NCBI RefSeq assembly: GCF_014595955.1 | Contig: NZ_JABVCF010000016.1 | Coordinates: forward strand, 20,063-84,062 | Length of the DNA stretch: 64,000 bases | Reading direction: 5' to 3' | DNA from: Pseudaminobacter soli (ex Zhang et al. 2022) | GTDB lineage: Bacteria > Pseudomonadota > Alphaproteobacteria > Rhizobiales > Rhizobiaceae | Shown: one piece after another, positions 42,250-50,478 of the stretch | Numbering within the stretch: the first letter of the stretch is position 1 | How the letters are laid out: each line of letters begins with the position of its first letter | Translations under genes and position numbers: made by a program | Notes under the pieces: model-generated | What the model saw: only the letters and a program-made list of their open reading frames with translations | The model's database searches: none | What the model was told of the DNA's origin: nothing

Positions 42250-42500
42250 GGGTTCCGGGGCGATTTCGACTGGCTCGAAATCCTGAGGCGAAGGATTCCG
42301 TCGGACGTGTCCTGCGCGAGAGGGTGCATCCCCCACGGCGTACCTCCGCTTCATCGGCCGTCCCCGGCAGCGCAATCGCACCTCGGGGCTCGTCATGTGC
42401 GTCCGAGTCGATGCGGAAGCCATTGTCGCCCGAATCCAGTCGGCTGGTGCGAGTTATCGCACTGCCACTCGTCCGGCGCCTTCACGTCCGCCGTGACGAG
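42250..42500 (+). pseudogene. Possible decayed VOC/PhnB-like fragment
   Basis: One frame reads TSGLVMCVRVDAEAIVARIQ, then SAGA, resembling the V-x-V-D-D-A-x-A-V-x-R-I-x-A-A-G segment of PhnB-like VOC proteins. Preceding codons (YLRFIGRPRQRN) could be a decayed strand. Stops and frame changes surround it. The match is short and the call tentative. Confidence 0.3.
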
Positions 42501-42581
42501 ATCGTAAGGCTCTGGGGGAGGCAATTGCCTAGTCGCCGACGCTAACGATCACACAGCGACGGTCTGGGTCGACATGGACCA

Positions 42582-43061
42582 TCAGCCGCGCCGAGCCGCC
42601 TCGATTACGGCAACGTCGATTTTCCTCATATCCATCATCGCCTCGAACGCGCGTTTTGCTTCGTCGCCGCCAGCAGCCATCACCTCAGTCAGCACGCGTG
42701 GCGTGATCTGTCAGGAGATGCCCCATTTGTCCTTGCACCAGCCGCACACACTTTCCTGGCCGCCATTGCCGACGATGGCGTTCCAGTAACGGTCCGTCTC
42801 CTCCTGGTCCTCCGTGGCAATCTGGAACGAGAAGGCTTCGTTGTGCTTGAACGTAGGTCCGCCATTGAGGCCGAGGCAGGGAATGCCGGCGAGCGTGAAT
42901 TCGACCGTCAGCACGTCGCCAGCCTTGCCTGACGGGTAGTCGCTGGGAGCACGGTGAACCGCGCCTACCGAACTGTCAGGAAAAGTCTCGGCGTAAAAGC
43001 CGGCCGCGACCTCGGCGTCCTTGTCGTACCAGAGGCATATTGTGTTCTTGGCAATCGCCAT
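42582..43061 (-). pseudogene. PhnB-like VOC protein interrupted by one TGA
   Basis: From the ATG at 43061 the frame encodes ITFPDSSVGAV-type VOC features (YDKDAEVAAGFYAETFPDSS, FTLAGIPCLGLNGGPTFKHN, FSFQIATEDQEETDRYWNAI) and stops at TGA (42711-42713) after CGWCKDKWGIS. The same frame then continues as QITPRVLTEVMAAGGDEAKR and AFEAMMDMRKIDVAVIEAAR to a natural stop at 42582. Relatives read WGISWQITP, so TGG has become TGA. Everything else is intact, pointing to a recent nonsense mutation. The truncated 116-residue product would lack the last helix. Confidence 0.8.
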
Positions 43062-43170
43062 TGCTCGTCCTTTCAGTTTCTAGGCCAAGTCCGATCCAAT
43101 TCCCACGCATTCACCGCGCGCTATCCTGCGCGGGTCCGCAGCTAAGGAAGGGGTCGCATGCGAGCCGTGC

Positions 43171-43614
43171 CTACTGGTTGATGTCGGGCTCGACGAGTTT
43201 CGCGAGCTTGCGCAGAGATTCCTGCCACCCGAGATAGCAGGCCTCGGCGGGGATCAAGTCCGGCACGCCCTGCTGCTCAATGTTCACCTCTGTGCCGACC
43301 GACACGGCCTTCAGGTTCACCGTGACCTTCATCTCGCCCGGCAGGTTGGGGTCGTCGAACCTGTCGGTGTAGACGAGGCGCTCGCTCGGAGCGAGTTCCA
43401 GAAAGCTACCGCCAAAGGAGTGGCTGTGGCCTGTCGTAAAATTCCGGAACGACATCCGGTGATTGCCGCCGACCTTCGCATCCAACTCGTGGACGGTGCA
43501 GGTGAATCCGTATGGTGGAAGCCAACTCGCCACCGCGTCCGGTTCGAGGAAGGCACGGTAGAGCTTCTCCGGCTTGGCGGCAATGACGCGGTGCAGACGG
43601 ATCGTGCTGGGCAT
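43171..43614 (-). CDS. SRPBCC (AHSA1/START-like) domain protein
   Basis: This 147-residue protein has the Bet v1-like fold: IRLHRVIAAKPEKLYRAFLE (strand 1 and helix), AVASWLPPYGFTCTVHELDA, GSFLELAPSERLVYTDRFDD and the long C-terminal helix GWQESLRKLAKLVEPDI. Such proteins bind hydrophobic ligands, and in bacteria are often paired with ArsR regulators and PhnB-like VOC proteins; a broken PhnB gene follows 109 bases downstream in the same direction. Its function is not established. Confidence 0.85.
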   Translation of the reverse strand: MPSTIRLHRVIAAKPEKLYRAFLEPDAVASWLPPYGFTCTVHELDAKVGGNHRMSFRNFTTGHSHSFGGSFLELAPSERLVYTDRFDDPNLPGEMKVTVNLKAVSVGTEVNIEQQGVPDLIPAEACYLGWQESLRKLAKLVEPDINQ

Positions 43615-44597
43615 GGATTGCTCCCTTTCGGTTTGGTTGGGTTTGTTCGATCGTCCCGAGCGGAGAGATCGCAGTACATCAAGCAGTCGTGCCGCCTCTT
43701 CCGTTCGTGCGTCTTACGGGCCGGCAATCGCCGCCCGATGCAAGTCAAGACGAACGGAACCGGGAGAGTCCGAAATGGCATTGGAATAGACCTGGGCGCC
43801 GGCCCGATGCCGCCATCGCCTCGGATACTCGAACTGTTGGCGACCACGTTGGTGGGTGCTGTCTCCGTAGCGAGCGGTCGCGTCGAGTACGCGGTCGAGC
43901 GCATCGGCTGACTTCATCTCGGGAGAGGACAATACGCGCTGGCCTTCCGGCTATCCGCTTCCGCCCGGTGGGCACGATGCGAACGCCGTTGGTCTCCATC
44001 ACCTCCGTCGAGGCAGCATAGGTCGTCGCACCTTCCATCGCTATCGCTGAAATCGGTCGCGGCGCAGGTCGGCCTCTTCCGCCCGCGCGTCTCGCGGAGG
44101 CATTTCAGCGTCGCTTCGGCGTCGCACCGCGCCTCTTCCGTGACATGCGGTGAGCGCTCAAAGGCGCCTTCGGAGACGCGTTGTTGTCGGGCAACTCCGG
44201 GCCGAAATCTGCCGGTCCGCTTTCCAAACACATTTGGCTGAGGCCGATATTCGGCAAATCACCTCTTCCAATGGGTTCGCTGCCTGATACGAGCAAGGGC
44301 AAGCCGCCGACGGCACCCTTGTCTCGACGCCGGCGACATTGCATCAACTTCTTTCTTGCTGGGCCTTTGTTTTCCCTGACAAGACCCAAAGAAGCCAAAG
44401 TCTTCGCGCCGCGATCTCAGTGGGGACGGCATGACGTCCCTTAAGAAAGCGCAGTTCCAGGGAATATTTTCGATCGCGTTGCGTTTATCCAAGAGGTCCG
44501 AGAGAGGCCCAGCCCCCACGATCGTCGCATCGAGGTTCATCCCCCTACGATCATCGCAGGCCTTGAGCTCCACGGACGCCCTTCCTTGGAGAAGACA
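43615..44597. other. Gene-poor stretch, about 980 bases
   Basis: Several overlapping frames on both strands (for example 43745-44038 minus) show no ribosome site or family signature. Around 44195-44235 lies GGGCCGAAATCTGCCGGTCC, also seen at 15.03 kb (repeat copy D). Otherwise I see nothing. Confidence 0.4.
44195..44235. repeat. Dispersed intergenic repeat, short copy D
   Basis: AAATCTGCCGGTCCGCTTTC followed by CAAACACA matches GGAATCTGCCGGTCCGCTTT followed by CGGAAACA of copy C at 15.03 kb. Only this block is conserved here. Confidence 0.4.
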
Positions 44598-45137
44598 ATG
44601 AGACGCTATCTCTCAACGCTCGCATGTTCGGGGTTGCTGGGCATTGGAGCGCTCTACGGCGCGCCGGCGTTTGCCGGGAGCAATCCCAGTTCCATTCCCG
44701 ATATTGCCCCTACGGTCAACGCGGGCGGCAAGGCTTTCCGCACCCTACCCGAACAGCCCGTAGGTTGCGGCACAATGCGTTGCGGCGGGGGCAGCCTGCA
44801 GCAAACCGCCTCTATGCACTGGCCAGACGATGATCCTGGCGGCGTCCATCTCGTCCGTGGCGGTGGCGGAGGCGGCATGGGCGGTGGTGGGGGCGGCATG
44901 GGCGGTGGAGGCGGCGGCGGAGGCGGCACGGGCGGCGGAGGCGGTGGCGGCGGAGGCGGCGGCATGTTCCCGCAAGGCGGCGGAGCATTCTACCGCCAAG
45001 GCATAGGCTATGGTGACTACTACAGCGGCTACTCGGCGCATGTCGCCAGGTGCGCTGCCCATCATCGGTCGTATCGGGCATCCGACAACACGTTCCAGCC
45101 CCTCCATGGCCCGCGTCGGCAGTGCATATCGCCTTGA
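44598..45137 (+). CDS. Secreted Gly-rich protein with BA14K-like C-terminus
   Basis: The 179-residue protein has a signal peptide ([20 protein letters not shown], cleavage near AFAG), a spacer, then a roughly 40-residue run made almost only of Gly with scattered Met and Thr, encoded by GGC/GGT-rich DNA at about 44857-44964. The end, [20 protein letters not shown], then [12 protein letters not shown], has the two Cys and the YRSY...T(Y/F)QP...G.RR.C pattern of BA14K family proteins, described in Brucella as immunogenic and lectin-like. It starts at 44598 behind GGAGAAG, not the in-frame TTG at 44586. Envelope or surface location is inferred. Confidence 0.75.
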   Translation: MRRYLSTLACSGLLGIGALYGAPAFAGSNPSSIPDIAPTVNAGGKAFRTLPEQPVGCGTMRCGGGSLQQTASMHWPDDDPGGVHLVRGGGGGGMGGGGGGMGGGGGGGGGTGGGGGGGGGGGMFPQGGGAFYRQGIGYGDYYSGYSAHVARCAAHHRSYRASDNTFQPLHGPRRQCISP

Positions 45138-45382
45138 CCGCGGGGGGCGCTCCCGCCCGGAGCACCTCTCGCATCCCCGTCATCACAGGGGGGCCTTTTT
45201 CGACTGGCGTGTATCACTATCTCGCCGACTAAAGGCTATGACGACAGCGCCGACGATGCCGGCAAGGGCTCCATCCAGAGCCAGCCGAAGGCGCTCGCTA
45301 GGGGCAATCCGACGATCACCATCCCCGAGACGGCCGCGTTGGCCAGCCGGGGTGAATTCCTTTCGTGAGAGGGCACGCGGGA

Positions 45383-46123
45383 TCAGATGATCCCGCCATT
45401 GGCACGCAGCACCTGGCCGTTGATCCAGGCTCCATTGGGTCCGGGGAGGAAGCTGACCGCGCCAGCGATGACCTCGGGCTGGCCAAGCCGTTCGAGCGGG
45501 TCTGCCTTGGCGAGATTGTCGATCACCGCTTGGGGCTTGCCGTTAAGGAACAGGGCGGTCGCGGTCGGTCCCGGAGCGACCGCGTTGACCGTGATGTTGC
45601 GGCCGCGCAGTTCCTTGGTTTGCACATGGGTCATCGCCTCGACCCCCGCCTCGGTGGCCGCGTAGCCGCCGTAGGTGGCGGGAGTGAGTCCGACCACGCT
45701 TGACGAGAGACTGATGATCCGCCCGCCCTCGCGCAGACGCTTAGCCGCCTCGCGCAGCGTGTTGAACACGCCCTTGAGGTTGATCGCGACTTGGCTATCG
45801 AACAGCGCGTCGTCGCTCTCGGCAAGGCTAGCCAGCTTCATGATGCCGGCATTGTTGACCAGCACGTCCATGCCGCCGAACGCCGCCTGTGCCGCGTAGA
45901 ACATGCGCGCGACTGCAGCCGGGTCACTGATATCGGCTTGCTCGGGAATCGCGCGGCCGCCTGCCGCCTCGATCTTCGTGACCAGCGCCTCTGCCTCCGC
46001 CGCGCTGCTGGCATAGTTGGCGACGACGGTGAAGCCGTCCGCCGCCAGCCGTTCCGCGATTGCAGCGCCGATGCCCTGCGACGCGCCGGTGACGATTGCA
46101 ACCTTGTTAGTGTCTGCGTTCAT
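45383..46123 (-). CDS. SDR-family oxidoreductase lacking the catalytic Lys
   Basis: The 246-residue classical SDR has cofactor motif VTGASQGIGAAIAERL (residues 11-26), NNAGI (90-94), ISLSSSVVG (137-145, catalytic Ser) and a C-terminal GAWINGQVLRANGG. The active site should read Y-x3-K, but here it is YAATEAGVEAM: Y154 followed by E158 (codon GAG), so the Lys that lowers the Tyr pKa is missing. Activity is therefore doubtful. I use the start at 46123, because the longer frame from 46219 adds unrelated sequence. It is divergent from a LysR gene that is itself broken, fitting a locus in decay. Confidence 0.8.
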   Translation of the reverse strand: MNADTNKVAIVTGASQGIGAAIAERLAADGFTVVANYASSAAEAEALVTKIEAAGGRAIPEQADISDPAAVARMFYAAQAAFGGMDVLVNNAGIMKLASLAESDDALFDSQVAINLKGVFNTLREAAKRLREGGRIISLSSSVVGLTPATYGGYAATEAGVEAMTHVQTKELRGRNITVNAVAPGPTATALFLNGKPQAVIDNLAKADPLERLGQPEVIAGAVSFLPGPNGAWINGQVLRANGGII

Positions 46124-46224
46124 GATGCTCTCTTTGTCCTTCCGCTCGTCCGAAGCGGATGAGAGCAAAATGCCCTTTAGAGGCGCTGAGATAATCAGCA
46201 CTATTCTGACTTGGAACAATTTGA

Positions 46225-46652
46225 ATGGACCGGCTCGACTCGATGCGGCTCTTCACCCGGGTGGTGGACCGGCGAAGCTTCACGCAGGCCGCGCAACCGT
46301 TTGCCTCCGGTCGATCACGACTGGTGCGCTTCGGCCCTTCGAATTCCTGCTTGACAGGGACTTGGTTCGAGTCGAGGTGGCTTCCCCTCTTTCGGTCACG
46401 GGGACAGAGATCTGCCAGGACGCCGTTCTGACGGGACTCGGCCTCGCGCAGATGCCGGTTTTTCACATTGAGCGTGACTTAGCGGAAGGTCGGCTGGTGC
46501 GAATCTTGGCCAATTTTGCGCTTCCAGTTGCCCCGGTTTCCGTGCTCTATCCACGCAATCGCCAACTCTCGCCGTGCGTGCGGCTGTTCATCGACTGGAT
46601 CCTGGAAAAATTCACCGCCACAGGTGCTGAGCCAGGAACGATCGCCACTTGA
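46225..46652 (+). pseudogene. LysR-type regulator with internal deletion
   Basis: The start MDRLDSMRLFTRVVDRRSFT, then QAAQ, is the first helix of a LysR wHTH. After about 10 codons the frame changes, and the sequence jumps to the end of the effector domain: EFLLDRDLVRVEVASPLSVT, GLGLAQMPVFHIERDLAEGR and PVSVLYPRNRQLSPCVRLFI to the stop at 46652. The recognition helix, hinge and first lobe (about 150 codons) are gone. It stands divergent from the SDR gene, whose regulator it presumably was. Confidence 0.8.
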
Positions 46653-46935
46653 TGGCCTGGCGGATCATCGCCAATGAAGGTCTGTCTTTCGCATCGGCGT
46701 CATTGAGAGCGGACGGGCTGCTGTCGGCCCAAAGTGGCCTCACCGACATCGGCGCAGAGCTGTCGAACGTCCCAATAGGGTCCGCAAACGGACCGTCCGA
46801 TTTTAGCGGCCGAGGTGCAAAAAGCCGACGTTCCCCTGCGGACCTATTGCGAGCCTCACCCTGAACTCAAGGCGGGCTGACTGAATGATAATGGGCTCGA
46901 CGCAAGAGGCGGTCGCCGCTGCCGGCACACATAGC
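46653..46935. other. Short gene-free gap
   Basis: Contains GCGGACGGGCTGCTGTCGG and GGTCCGCAAACGGACCGTCC-type inverted motifs, probably old intergenic repeats. No gene. Confidence 0.35.
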
Positions 46936-48207
46936 TCAGGCAATCGGCTTTCCACCGACCTCGATCCGGTCGATCACGCTCGCAGGTGCCACAAAATCGT
47001 AGTCAGGGACGGCGCTGTTCTCGGCGATAATTTGCCCTTTCACCCTGAGTTCATTTCCCTTCGCCCCCGGCTTGAGGCTCAAGGCGTGTGCTTTGAGATG
47101 GACCACCTTGCCCCGCACCAGGCTGTCCCCCTCCCCACCTTTAGTGCGGATGTCCTGCTCCACGGTGATCGTCCCGAACGGCTTTGAGAGTTGTACCCCA
47201 ATGGCACCGTCGCCGTAGGTCAGGATGCTCTGGAACTCGGCTTCCCCCAGCGAGCCGTCGTAGAGATTGAAGCCCCGCGCACCGATTCCGTGGGTCTCGA
47301 TTTGTGCCTGGATCCTTAAGGTGTGGATGTCTCCAAAGTTCACGAAACCGATGCCGCTGCTTCCGTGTGAAGTGACCGCGGCCCGGGCAACCCAGGAATC
47401 GATTCTGCCCCAGTTGTCGAGCACCATATCGTTGGGTCCGTAAGTTGTGGTCGGACCTTCGTTGACTACGCTTTGGGCATGCACCCCGGAGCCGACGAAA
47501 ACACCTCCGGCAATCAGGTTTGACGTGCCTTTGGGGATGCCGCCGTCCGCGTGAACTTCGCCCGTTTTCAGCAGCTTTAGCTCGATTGTGCCCCCCTCCT
47601 GGGTCGGCGCGGGGGCCCGGCTTAGATCGGCATCGACCGGGATGAACCAGCCACCGAAGATGAATACGCCGCTCCCCCTCAGCGGATGTTTCCTGCTGCC
47701 GCCCGAGAGGTTGAGAGCCTCCAACGTCCAGCGGCTCGCCTTGTCCTTTGAGTAGTTATAAACCGTGAGCCCTCCGAGCAGGACCTCCACCCCGAAGCCC
47801 CCAGGTCGATGGGCGGCCAGTCGCGCATCCGCCCGCTCGACATGGATGTTCTCTAGTTTCAAGTCGCCCCGTCTGGCCAGGCTGCCTTCCAGATGGACAC
47901 GGCCGACCGTCCGCACGTTGCTGATAGTCAGGGTGCCAAGGTCCTCTTCATCGTCCGACAGGCCCAGGGCGACCTGAGTTTCATCGGCTACCAAGCGCAA
48001 ATCGGCGATCTGGTGGTCGGCGCTGAGCATCAGTCCGGGCTGGCCCTCCTTGAAGTGCAGTTCGGCGCTGGTGCTTACACCACGCAGGTGGGTTCCGGCG
48101 GGTAGCTTCAGACTCGAAAGATCGGTGATCTGGCTCTGCACCTCGATACGGGCGGCGTTCTGATGGATGGCCCTTTGGAGTGAGGCGGCATCTTTCACGA
48201 GGGTCAC
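46936..48207 (-). CDS. Hypothetical right-handed beta-helix-like protein
   Basis: The 423-residue protein has many short, regularly spaced beta-rich units (LRLVADETQVALGLSD, LGTLTISNVRTVGRVHLEGS, GDLKLENIHVERADARL, GDIHTLRIQAQIETHGIGAR, IGVQLSKPFGTITVEQDIRT). They have the I/V-x-L and N/D-turn pattern of right-handed parallel beta-helices. No signal peptide is visible (MTLVKDAASLQRAIHQNAAR), so it may be cytosolic or exported by a non-Sec route. I do not recognise a named family. The start is preceded by AGGGAGGTT. Flanked by gene-poor DNA on both sides, it may be a transferred gene. Confidence 0.65.
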   Translation of the reverse strand: MTLVKDAASLQRAIHQNAARIEVQSQITDLSSLKLPAGTHLRGVSTSAELHFKEGQPGLMLSADHQIADLRLVADETQVALGLSDDEEDLGTLTISNVRTVGRVHLEGSLARRGDLKLENIHVERADARLAAHRPGGFGVEVLLGGLTVYNYSKDKASRWTLEALNLSGGSRKHPLRGSGVFIFGGWFIPVDADLSRAPAPTQEGGTIELKLLKTGEVHADGGIPKGTSNLIAGGVFVGSGVHAQSVVNEGPTTTYGPNDMVLDNWGRIDSWVARAAVTSHGSSGIGFVNFGDIHTLRIQAQIETHGIGARGFNLYDGSLGEAEFQSILTYGDGAIGVQLSKPFGTITVEQDIRTKGGEGDSLVRGKVVHLKAHALSLKPGAKGNELRVKGQIIAENSAVPDYDFVAPASVIDRIEVGGKPIA

Positions 48208-49068
48208 AGCAACCTCCCTGGTTCAGTCTCGGGAGGTTGAACCTCTTCGCCCCTTTCGGGAACCCCTTTGAAGCGGGCAGACTCGCTGGAGCGTCAGCCA
48301 TCAGCTCAAATTGAACGGGACGACTTGTTTTTTGGACCACAAGCGCGCGGGATCGGATCTCGGGCAGACAACCAAGGTGCCGATCATGATCTTCAGGATC
48401 GCAGCCGCGCAGTTTGATATCGATTGCGAGATCAAAGCGCGCGCGATCTCGCAATCGACTTTCGCGATCGAGGAAGAACCGAATTGCCCACATCTGTCGC
48501 GGCTTAAGCGCTCGTTTCGCGCCGACCTTCCTGGCTGTATTCCAAACACGTCGCTCCTGCGATGCGAGATCGCACTGTGAAAGTCCCAGGATGTTTCTCC
48601 TTCGGCCACCACGGCCGGAAGAAAAACGAATTGATTCACGAGCTCGTTTGGGCCGTGAGCGGTCAGTCCGCTTTCGGATTCGGACCTTCTAAAGCGGACT
48701 TTCAGGTCTGTGCGAGCAGCGTCGTTGCCTAACCCTTTCAAGACTTTCCTCGCGGTTCTGGCGATTAGAAAGCTGACGTTCCCGCGAACCAGCAGCACCG
48801 GCTCGATTGTTCTCAGCGGCCGTCCTCGGGGACTGCGCGGGCTTGCCAATGCCTGTGACATCGTCAGCTACGCCCGCTGGAATCGTCCTCTTGGTGGTGT
48901 GCGTCTTCTTGCTTCCCGCGATGAGAACGGTTCCATGACCATTGCCGAGTACGTCCCTGCCTCCTGGGACGCGCCGCCGCCGGCCGTTCGTCGCTGATGC
49001 AAGCCGAGAGGCTTGAAAAGAGCGCGAAAGGCTTGGCATACGAAGGATCACGCTAGACCAAGGCCGGG
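48208..49068. other. Gene-poor stretch with a strong inverted repeat
   Basis: About 860 bases without a supported gene; candidate frames at 48311 and 48710 lack ribosome sites and family signals. It contains the 14-base-arm inverted repeat at 48420-48458 and GTCCGCTTTCGGATTCGGAC near 48.67 kb. Confidence 0.4.
48420..48458. repeat. Long perfect inverted repeat
   Basis: TCGATTGCGAGATC (48420-48433) and GATCTCGCAATCGA (48445-48458) are perfect 14-base arms around an 11-base GC-rich loop. No gene covers it convincingly. It could be a terminator-like or small-RNA hairpin, or a protein-binding site. Confidence 0.6.
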
Positions 49069-50448
49069 TTAGGCGCTCTCGACACGGTTGAGGGCATTGA
49101 CCGCGCCATGGCCGGCCAACCACGCTGCACGCCGCGCAAACAAATCCGGCACGGCCGCATTCGCCTCGGCAATCACCGCGCCAACGTCAGCGCTGAGAAG
49201 CCTGCCGCCATCAACAAGGACGCGTCCGCCAACCATGGTCATATCGACGTCTCCGCCCTGCACAGCGTGTACCAGATTGTGATGCAGGTTCCCCGAAGCT
49301 CCTCCCAAGAGAGGCGTCATTCGCGGCGTATCCGTTCGAACGGCGATCATATCGGCTTGCTTGCCGACTTCGATCGAGCCGATCTGCTTGTCCAGTCGCA
49401 ACGCCCGGGCTCCTTCGATCGTAGCCATGCGGCACACCGACCACGCATCGAGAGCGGCCGCATCAAGCGTCGATACCTTGGCCAGGAGCGACGCGACCTT
49501 CATCTCGTCGAACATGTCGAGATTGTTGTTTTCCTTCTCGCCGTCGGTGCCAAGACCGACAGCCACGCCCTTCTTTCGCAGGGAGAGGACGGGAGCCGCG
49601 CCGCTTGCGAGCTTCATGTTGCTTACGGGGTTGTGGGCGACGCCGACGTTGTGACGGGCGAGGATGTCGATCTCCTCCTCCGACAGCCAGACGCAATGGG
49701 CGAGGAGGACATTGTGCGCATCCAGCAATCCGAATGCTTCGAGCGCCTCCACTGGCCGCTTTCCGTAGCGGCGTTCAGTCTCCGCGACATCGAAGCGGCT
49801 CTCGTTGCTGTGGGTGTGGAAGCCAACCTTGTATTTGCGGCTGAGCGCGACCGCACGCTTCCAGGCCTCTGGCGTGCCGTAGAACATGTGCTCAAGGCCG
49901 ACCCACACATGGATCCTGCCTCCGGCGCCGCCATGCCAATCCTGGATCAAGGCCTCGTTGGTGTCCAAAGTCTCGAAATAGTTGTGGTCTGGATGTTCCC
50001 CGACATAGGGCACCAGCACAGCACGGATGCCGATGTCCTTGGCGACCCTGGCGCTTCCGCTCATGTGCCGCCACATGTCGACGATCGTGGTTGTCCCCGA
50101 CAGCAGCGCCTCTGCATAGCAAAGATGGGAAGCTATCTCGGCTTCCTTGGCATTCACGACGCGGTGCATCGGATCAATGAATTGCTGAAGCCAATCCCAG
50201 ACGGGAAGCTCCTCGGCGGTACCGCGCAGCAACCCGGAATGGGCGTGAGTGTTGACCAGGCCCGGCATCAGCAGCCTGTTGGCCAGTCTCTTGACCTGGA
50301 TTCCCGGATTCGCCGCGAGAAGGCCAGGCGCCTCACCCACTGCGTGAATTAGGCCGTCAGGACCTACCAGGACCGCGCCATCCTTGATCACCGTATTGTG
50401 GTCATCCATCGTGACGAGGTGGTCGGCGTGTAGAACAAGTGAAGTCAT
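49069..50448 (-). CDS. Amidohydrolase/deaminase (TrzA/AtzB/SAH-deaminase type)
   Basis: This 459-residue enzyme has the Zn/Fe sites of the class III amidohydrolase barrel: VNTHAHSGLLRG (H68, H70), GFHTHSNESRFDVAE (third His), LLAHCVWLSEEE and LGTDGEKENNNLDMF (catalytic Asp). Relatives deaminate guanine derivatives, methylthioadenosine, or s-triazines. It lies 30 bases downstream of an NCS2 nucleobase permease in the same direction, so hydrolytic deamination of an imported purine or related heterocycle is the best inference. Cytosolic. Confidence 0.88.
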   Translation of the reverse strand: MTSLVLHADHLVTMDDHNTVIKDGAVLVGPDGLIHAVGEAPGLLAANPGIQVKRLANRLLMPGLVNTHAHSGLLRGTAEELPVWDWLQQFIDPMHRVVNAKEAEIASHLCYAEALLSGTTTIVDMWRHMSGSARVAKDIGIRAVLVPYVGEHPDHNYFETLDTNEALIQDWHGGAGGRIHVWVGLEHMFYGTPEAWKRAVALSRKYKVGFHTHSNESRFDVAETERRYGKRPVEALEAFGLLDAHNVLLAHCVWLSEEEIDILARHNVGVAHNPVSNMKLASGAAPVLSLRKKGVAVGLGTDGEKENNNLDMFDEMKVASLLAKVSTLDAAALDAWSVCRMATIEGARALRLDKQIGSIEVGKQADMIAVRTDTPRMTPLLGGASGNLHHNLVHAVQGGDVDMTMVGGRVLVDGGRLLSADVGAVIAEANAAVPDLFARRAAWLAGHGAVNALNRVESA

Positions 50449-50478
50449 TTTGTCTCCGTGTCGGATCGTGGTTGAAAC

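Noticed and set aside
44866-44963. Tandem GGC/GGT repeat considered as a CRISPR or minisatellite
   Set aside because: No constant repeats with unique spacers; it is the Gly-coding tract of the BA14K-like gene.
49108-50352. 414-codon plus-strand frame opposite the amidohydrolase
   Set aside because: Antisense shadow of a protein with all catalytic motifs.
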